Made by a program: the position numbers and the translations under genes
Assembly: GCF_030719295.1 (NCBI RefSeq)
Contig: NZ_CP120997.1
Span: 7,078,001-7,142,000 of the forward strand
Direction of reading: 5' to 3'
DNA length: 64,000 nucleotides
DNA from: Streptomyces sp. Mut1
Lineage (GTDB): Bacteria; Actinomycetota; Actinomycetes; Streptomycetales; Streptomycetaceae
In this document: in pieces, positions 59,164 to 64,000 of the stretch
Numbering within the stretch: the stretch's first letter is position 1
Layout of the letters: each line of letters opens with the position of its first letter
Notes under the pieces: generated by a model
Told to the model about the DNA's origin: nothing
Database searches by the model: none
Seen by the model: only the letters and a program-made list of their open reading frames with translations

Positions 59164-59795
59164 CGACCGCCCGTGAGACCGTCCTCGGCCGCGTCCGGGA
59201 CGCACTCGCCCTCGCACCCGCCGCCGACGGCGCCCCCGTACCGCGTGCCTACCGCACCGGCCGCACCCTGCCCGACGAGGAACGCCTCGCGCTGTTCACC
59301 GACCGCCTGGCCGACTACAAGGCGCGGGTCCACCCCTGCACCGCCGACCGGACCGCCGAGGTCATCGCCGAAGTGCTGCGCGAACAGGGAGCAGAACGGA
59401 TCGGCGTGCCCGCCGGGCTCGACCCGCGGTGGCTCTCCGCCCACGACGGCGAGGTCCGGCAGGACTCCGCGGACATCCCCGCGCCGAGCCTGGACGCCCT
59501 CGACGGCGTCGTCACCGCCTCCGCCGTCAGCTGCGCCGAGACCGGCACCATCTTCCTGGACGGCTCACCCGACCAGGGACGGCGGGCGCTGTCCCTGGTG
59601 CCCGACCTCCATGTGTGCGTGGTCGACCTGTCGACCGTGGAGGTGGGCGTACCGGAGGCGGTGGCCCGGCTGGTACCGGAGCGCCCGACCACGCTGATCA
59701 GCGGTCCTTCGGCCACCTCCGACATCGAGCTGGAGCGCGTCGAGGGCGTCCACGGCCCGCGCACCCTGGCGGTCGTCATCCGCACGGACGCGTAG
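59160..59795 (+). CDS. lutC: Lactate utilisation protein C (LUD domain)
   Basis: 211 residues from a GTG at 59160 overlapping the lutB stop (GTGA). A single LUD domain is present, with TASAVSCAETGTIFLDGSPDQGRRALSLVPDLHVCVV and the terminal ISGPSATSDIELERVEGVHGPRTLAVVI. LutC is needed with LutA and LutB for L-lactate oxidation to pyruvate. It is the last gene of the operon, and a GC-rich hairpin follows. Confidence 0.92.
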   Translation: MTTARETVLGRVRDALALAPAADGAPVPRAYRTGRTLPDEERLALFTDRLADYKARVHPCTADRTAEVIAEVLREQGAERIGVPAGLDPRWLSAHDGEVRQDSADIPAPSLDALDGVVTASAVSCAETGTIFLDGSPDQGRRALSLVPDLHVCVVDLSTVEVGVPEAVARLVPERPTTLISGPSATSDIELERVEGVHGPRTLAVVIRTDA

Positions 59796-59801
59796 GACGG
59801 G

Positions 59802-59831
59802 GGCGGGCGGGGCCGCACTGCCCCCGCCGCC
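59802..59831 (+). terminator. Possible terminator after lutC
   Basis: GGCGGGCGGGGC and GCCCCCGCCGCC pair at 10 of 12 positions around a 6-base loop, 7 bases after the stop. It is less regular than the other hairpins here. Confidence 0.45.
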
Positions 59832-59932
59832 GTGTCACCCGGCGGGTCGGGCGGGGGCACCGCAGGGCGCCCCCCGGCAGCCCGGCAGCCCGTCGGGCGG
59901 GAGCCGGGGCAGCCGGCCCGGGGGCGGTGCGC

Positions 59933-60970
59933 TCAGGCGAGGAACGCCAGCCTTTCGCGTCGTACGGGATGGGCGAAGCCCCCGCCCGTGGCCCAGCGGC
60001 CGGCCTCGGTGGCGGCCAGATCGGCCAGGCGCTGCCACTCGTTGCCCTGGGAGCCCGCCAGATGGGGGGTGATCAGGGCGTTCTCGCACTCCCACAGCGG
60101 GTGTCCGGCCGGCAGGGTGTCCGGTTCCGTGACGTCCAGGACCGCCCGGATACGGTCCTGCCGCAACACGTCGACCAGGGCGTCCTGGTCGATGACGGCG
60201 CCTCGCGCGGTGTTGAGGAGCACCGCGTCCGGCCGCATGGACATCAGCAGTTCCCGGCCGACCAGACCGTGGGTCGCGGGCAGCAGCGGGGTGTGGACGC
60301 TCACCACGTCGCTGTCCGCGAAGAGTTCGCCGAGCCCCACCGGCCGGACGCCCAGCGCGGCGGCCTCCTCGTCGGAGACGTACGGGTCGTGCAGCAGCAC
60401 CCGCAGGTCGTACGGGCGCAGCAGCTCGACCACCCGGCGGCCGATGAGCGAGGCGGACAGAATGCCCACGGTCCGCCGGTAGTTGCCCACCTCCGGGGAG
60501 TCGGTGAGCCAGTCGTCGCGGTGGCCCGCACGGTAGGAGCGGGCCCGCTCCAGGACCCGCTTGCCGGAGAGCAGGATCATCGCGACGGTGTATTCGGCGA
60601 CCGGCAGCGCGTTGGCCGCGGCGGCGGACGACACCTCGATGCCGCGCTCCCAGCAGGCGTCCGTGATGTGTCCCCGCACGGAGCCCGCCGTGTGCACGAC
60701 CGCCCGCAGCCGGGGCGCCGACGCGAGCGCCGCGGCGTCCAGGGGCGGGCATCCCCAGCCGGTGACCAGGAGTTCGGCGTCCGCGAGCACGGCGCGGGCC
60801 CGGTCGGTGGTGAAGTCGTCGAGCACGGGCGGCGGCGCCAGGTCGCACACCTGGGAGAACGCCGCCAGGGTGCGCTCGTCCAGGATCGCTGCGGCGGTCT
60901 CGGGTCCCATGGCGAAAGCGGCGCGCGGGCGGTGCCCGGCGGGCCGGTGGGCGGGTGTCGTGCTGGGCAT
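59933..60970 (-). CDS. D-isomer-specific 2-hydroxyacid dehydrogenase, paralogue 2
   Basis: 345 residues from the ATG at 60970 with CTGGAG 5 bases before it; the frame is open further upstream without a start signal. Catalytic features are VGILSASLIGRRVVELLRPYDLRVLLHDPYV (NAD site), LNTARGAVID (Arg), VTEPDTLPAGHPLW (Glu) and ITPHLAGSQGNEW (His). It shares LLVTGWGCPPLDAAALASAPRLRAVVHTAGSV with the dehydrogenase at 25049, a paralogue some 34 kb away. It follows the lut operon on the opposite strand, but the operator pattern is not found before it. The substrate is unknown. Confidence 0.87.
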   Translation of the reverse strand: MPSTTPAHRPAGHRPRAAFAMGPETAAAILDERTLAAFSQVCDLAPPPVLDDFTTDRARAVLADAELLVTGWGCPPLDAAALASAPRLRAVVHTAGSVRGHITDACWERGIEVSSAAAANALPVAEYTVAMILLSGKRVLERARSYRAGHRDDWLTDSPEVGNYRRTVGILSASLIGRRVVELLRPYDLRVLLHDPYVSDEEAAALGVRPVGLGELFADSDVVSVHTPLLPATHGLVGRELLMSMRPDAVLLNTARGAVIDQDALVDVLRQDRIRAVLDVTEPDTLPAGHPLWECENALITPHLAGSQGNEWQRLADLAATEAGRWATGGGFAHPVRRERLAFLA

Positions 60971-61121
60971 CGGTCTCCAGGTGGCGAGGGCGGGCGGACG
61001 GTCCCGGCTGCCTGCCGGCGCCGCGCGACTTCGGCGCAGCATAGCCAGCCCGTACCGGGGCCCTGTGAGGCCGGACCCCGGGCACGCGTGGTCGACCTGG
61101 GGGTTAGGCTCTCCGCCTGGC

Positions 61122-61889
61122 ATGGACACACTTACCCTCTGGCAACTGGCGGCACTGGCCGCGGCATCCGCACTCGTCGGCTTCTCCAAGACGGCCGTCA
61201 GCGGTGCCAACACGATCAGCCTCGCGGTCTTCGCGGCGGTACTTCCCGCCCGTGAGTCGACCGGAGTGCTGCTCCCGATCCTGATCGCCGGCGATGTGCT
61301 CGCCGTCCTGGTCTACCGGCGCCACGCGCACTGGCCGACCCTGCTGCGGCTCTTCCCGGCCGTGGCGGTCGGTGTGGTGGCGGGGACGCTGTTCATGATG
61401 TGGGCCGACGACGCCACCGTACGGACCTCCATCGGCGCGATCCTCGTCTTCATGGCCGGCGTCACCATCTGGCGCCGGCGCCGGACGGAGGCGGGCGGGG
61501 AACCGGGCGAGCCGGACGGGCCGCCCACCGCTGCCGAGCGGCTCAAGGCCCGCTCGTACGGGGTGCTCGGCGGATTCACCACCATGGTCGCCAACGCGGG
61601 CGGCCCCGTGATGTCGCTCTATCTGCTCTCGGCCGGGTTCCGCAAACTCGGCTTCCTGGGCACCTCGGCGTTGTTCTTCCTGATCGTCAACGTCTCGAAG
61701 GTGCCGTTCAGTGTCGGCCTCGGGCTGATCGACGGGCAGACGCTGCTGCTGGACGCCTGCATGCTGCTGTTCGTGCTCCCGGGCGCCTGGCTCGGCCGCG
61801 TCTGCGTGGACCGGATCAACGAGCGGCTCTTCGAACGGCTCGTGCTGGCCGCCACCGTCGTCGGCGGCCTCCAACTGCTCCTGGTCTGA
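61122..61889 (+). CDS. TauE/SafE-family membrane transporter
   Basis: 255 residues from the ATG at 61122, preceded by a -10-like TAGGCT 11 bases upstream. About seven membrane helices in two repeats; ALVGFSKTAVSGANTISLAVFAAVLPARESTGVLLPILIAGD and GGFTTMVANAGGPVMSLYLLSAGFRKLGFLGTSALFFLIVN are the two family signatures. These proteins export or import anions such as sulfite, sulfoacetate or other organic sulfur compounds; the substrate here is not known. It stands alone before a perfect terminator. Confidence 0.88.
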   Translation: MDTLTLWQLAALAAASALVGFSKTAVSGANTISLAVFAAVLPARESTGVLLPILIAGDVLAVLVYRRHAHWPTLLRLFPAVAVGVVAGTLFMMWADDATVRTSIGAILVFMAGVTIWRRRRTEAGGEPGEPDGPPTAAERLKARSYGVLGGFTTMVANAGGPVMSLYLLSAGFRKLGFLGTSALFFLIVNVSKVPFSVGLGLIDGQTLLLDACMLLFVLPGAWLGRVCVDRINERLFERLVLAATVVGGLQLLLV

Positions 61890-61900
61890 GGGCGAACCGG

Positions 61901-61936
61901 CCGGCCCCCGGCGGAAGGGCGTCCGCCGGGGGCCGG
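61901..61936. terminator. Strong bidirectional terminator after TauE/SafE gene
   Basis: CCGGCCCCCGGCGGA (61901-61915) pairs exactly over 15 bases with 61922-61936, loop AGGGCG. It lies between convergent genes. Confidence 0.9.
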
Positions 61937-61953
61937 GGGACCGGAGGGACCGG

Positions 61954-63483
61954 TCAGATGATGCCTTCCTCGATCTCGGCCTGCTCGCGCGCGTTCCCGT
62001 ACGCCGACGGCGTGCCGTACGAGCGTCGCGCGATGAACCACCAGACCGTGGCCAGGACCAGTACGGCGACCAGAGCGATCGACGCGTAGTTCATGGAGTC
62101 GATGGTCACCGGCGAGGACTGCGGCAGCAGGAACAGCACGGTCACGATCGCCACCCACGCCACCGCGATCCAGCCCACCGGCTTCGACCACCGGCCCAGG
62201 TGCCACGGCCCGCGCTCGAACCGGCTGCCCGCGCGCAGCTTCAGGAAGATCGGTATCGCGTACGCCGGGGTGATGCCGATGACGTTGATCGCGGTCACCG
62301 CACCGTACGCGGTCTCCGAGTAGAGCGACGGCACGGCGAGCACCCCGGCGACGATCACCGAGAGCCACACCGCGGGGACGGGCGTCTGGGTGCGGGCGCT
62401 CACCTTGCGCCAGAGCGCGGAACCGGGCAGCGCGTTGTCGCGGCTGAAGGCGAACACCATCCGGCTGGCGGCGGCGACCTCGGCGTTCCCGCAGAACAGC
62501 TGTGCCGCGATCACGATCAGCAGCATCGCCGTGGCGCCCGAGGTGCCGAGCGCGTCGATCAGGATCTGTGCGGGCGGCACCCCGGTGGCGCTCTCCTGCG
62601 TTCCCGCGTAGTCCTGGATCGCGAAGGTGAGGCCGGCCAGCAGCACGAAACCGGCCACCCATGACACCCAGATCGCCCGGACGATGCCGCGCGCGGCCGA
62701 GACCGAGGCGTTCGACGTCTCCTCGGACAGGTGGGCGGAGGCGTCGTAGCCGCAGAACGTGTACTGCGCCAGCAGCAGCCCGATCGCCGCCACGTAGAGA
62801 GGGTTCTCCCAGCCGGTGTCGTTGACGAACTCGGTGAAGACGAAGGACGGCGACTGGTGGTGCGAGGGCACGATCGCCAGTACGGAGACGATCACCGCGA
62901 CACCCGCCAGGTGCCACCACACGCTGATGGAGTTCAGGACGCTGACGAGCCGGACGCCGAAGAGGTTCAGCACGGCGTGCAGGAGCAGGATGCAGACAAA
63001 GATGATCATGGTCTTGCCGGGAGTGGGCGTGAAGCCCCACTGGAGGTTCATCAGCGCACCGGTGAACAGCGCGGCGCCGTAGTCGATGCCCGCGATCGCA
63101 CCGAGCAGCCCCAGCAGGTTCAGCCACCCGGTGTACCAGCCCCACTTGCGGCCGCCCAGCCGGTCCGCCATGTAGTACAGGGCGCCGGACGTCGGATACG
63201 CGCTCGTCACCTCGGCGAGCGCCATGCCGACGCAGAGCACGAACAGGCCGACCCCCGCCCAGCCCCAGAGCATCACCGACGGCCCGCCCGTCGACATGCC
63301 GAAGCCGTACAGGGTCATGCACCCGGAGAGGATCGAGATGACGGAGAAGCTGATGGCGAAGTTGCCGAACCCGCCCATGCGGCGGGCCAGGACCGGCTGG
63401 TAGCCGAGTTCGCGGAGCCGTTGCTCCTCGTCCTTCGCCGTGGTCGTTCCGGCGCCCTTCCGGGGAGAGGTGGACACGGACAT
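61954..63483 (-). CDS. APC-superfamily amino-acid permease
   Basis: 509 residues from the ATG at 63483 with AGGAGG upstream. About twelve membrane helices, with the APC start RRMGGFGNFAISFSVISILSGCMTLYGFGM and the conserved VTSAYPTSGALYYMADRLGG of the amino acid/choline transporter (GABA-type) group; the YDASAHLSEETSNASVSAARGIVRAI loop is characteristic. It imports an amino acid or polyamine with H+ or exchanges one. The downstream gene is cut by the window and could be part of the same transcript. Confidence 0.9.
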   Translation of the reverse strand: MSVSTSPRKGAGTTTAKDEEQRLRELGYQPVLARRMGGFGNFAISFSVISILSGCMTLYGFGMSTGGPSVMLWGWAGVGLFVLCVGMALAEVTSAYPTSGALYYMADRLGGRKWGWYTGWLNLLGLLGAIAGIDYGAALFTGALMNLQWGFTPTPGKTMIIFVCILLLHAVLNLFGVRLVSVLNSISVWWHLAGVAVIVSVLAIVPSHHQSPSFVFTEFVNDTGWENPLYVAAIGLLLAQYTFCGYDASAHLSEETSNASVSAARGIVRAIWVSWVAGFVLLAGLTFAIQDYAGTQESATGVPPAQILIDALGTSGATAMLLIVIAAQLFCGNAEVAAASRMVFAFSRDNALPGSALWRKVSARTQTPVPAVWLSVIVAGVLAVPSLYSETAYGAVTAINVIGITPAYAIPIFLKLRAGSRFERGPWHLGRWSKPVGWIAVAWVAIVTVLFLLPQSSPVTIDSMNYASIALVAVLVLATVWWFIARRSYGTPSAYGNAREQAEIEEGII

Positions 63484-63547
63484 GGGGAACCTCCTGAGCG
63501 GTGGATGGGCAGGAAAAGAGAGCGGGGGAGGGCAGGCGGAGCCGTGC

Positions 63548-64000
63548 TCAGCCCTGTCTGCCGGAGCCCCGGTCCGCCGCGAGGGCGCGGCCGCGGGCGC
63601 GGACGAACACTTCCTCGGCGCCGCCGGGGTCGTCGGGCGTGCGGGAGCGGTAGGCCCAGGGGAGCGAGGTGAAATACGGCCCCAGCTCCCTGAACACGGC
63701 TGCGGCGTCCGCGAATTGGAGCGCCCCCCACAAGGCGTGCGCCAGGTGGTTGAGGTCGAGCAGGGTGCGGGCCGCGGCGGGGGAGCGGTGGTACCAGATC
63801 TCCAGCGCGCGCAGGGCCTCGCGTTCCGCGTCCTCGGTGATCCAGTGCAGGTCGAGCGCCTTGCCGTGGTCGTGCTCGCGGCGGTAGCGCTCGACCCGGA
63901 CGTACAGCGGGAGTACGTGGAGGGGGGAGCCGTCGGGTGCCGTGGAGGACGCCCACTGAACGAAGTTGACCGCCGCGGAGAGGGTGCCGCGGGTCTTGCA
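63548..64000 (-). CDS. Unrecognised protein, 5' end outside window
   Basis: About 150 codons are visible up to the stop at 63548; the start lies beyond base 64000. The visible part reads FVQWASSTAPDGSPLHVLPLYVRVERYRR, then EDAEREALRALEIWYHRSPAAARTLLDLNHLAHALWGALQFADAAAVFRELGPYFTSLPWAYRSRTPDDPGGAEEVFVRARGRAL. It is helical, possibly repeat-like (TPR-type), with no signal or catalytic motif in the visible part. Its stop lies 65 bases before the permease start on the same strand, so it may share that transcript. I do not name a family. Confidence 0.6.
   Translation of the reverse strand, partial: CKTRGTLSAAVNFVQWASSTAPDGSPLHVLPLYVRVERYRREHDHGKALDLHWITEDAEREALRALEIWYHRSPAAARTLLDLNHLAHALWGALQFADAAAVFRELGPYFTSLPWAYRSRTPDDPGGAEEVFVRARGRALAADRGSGRQG

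Overview
The window looks like a Streptomyces chromosome, probably outside the core. GC is very high, GTG starts are common, and many stop/start codons overlap (GTGA, ATGA). There is a complete conservon (roadblock/DUF742/GTPase cluster), a DUF2510 membrane protein, and two ABC sugar importers without their own ATPase, as is usual where a shared MsiK-type ATPase serves many importers. I see no prophage, insertion sequence or CRISPR array. Species cannot be fixed from the sequence alone.

Left end (1-4897, minus strand): an operon of two leucine-rich-repeat proteins of the STM4015 family, an ATP-grasp protein (STM4014), a sulfatase/phosphatase-fold hydrolase (STM4013) and a radical SAM enzyme (STM4012, cut by the window edge). 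These families are known by name only. The set reads like a protein-modifying system, with the two LRR proteins as likely substrates or scaffolds, and is the best candidate here for an undescribed system. It is divergent from a pair encoding a 108-residue protein and a DUF6745 protein (5074-6494).

6547-13481: a TetR regulator and a Glu/Leu/Phe/Val dehydrogenase with a TetR-type operator, a PNPOx-fold protein, an NAPE-PLD-like metallo-beta-lactamase hydrolase, a winged-helix regulator, a secreted C39-type peptidase and a Tat-exported esterase. 13816-17799: conservon cvnA-B-C-D plus a GAF protein, all overlapping or closely spaced.

17818-33710: first glycan island. A LacI regulator and a 2-hydroxyacid dehydrogenase sit between a leftward operon (M60 peptidase, PL8 polysaccharide lyase, DUF2264) and a rightward operon (two permeases, lipoprotein binding protein, M1 aminopeptidase, GH141-like beta-helix protein). 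The outer promoters share the element AACCGCTTAC. 33786-37450: a TetR/epimerase pair with an operator over the promoter, a split transketolase and a tRNA-Pro(GGG).

37550-47838: second glycan island. A LacI regulator, ABC importer, GH2 enzyme and a secreted sialidase-fold (possibly GH93) enzyme with a ricin-type lectin domain are tied together by an identical 17-base operator at both ends. A GntR regulator and Gfo/Idh/MocA dehydrogenase follow. Imported sugars could feed central metabolism through the neighbouring dehydrogenases and the long-form GAPDH (47920-49365).

Right part: an EF-G paralogue with a long leader carrying two tiny ORFs, a DUF2510 protein, methyltransferase, DUF4440 protein, S66 peptidase, an LldR-type regulator with the lutABC lactate operon (two matching operators), a second 2-hydroxyacid dehydrogenase paralogue, a TauE/SafE transporter, an amino-acid permease and a truncated unknown gene at the right edge. 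Many genes end at strong perfect hairpins.
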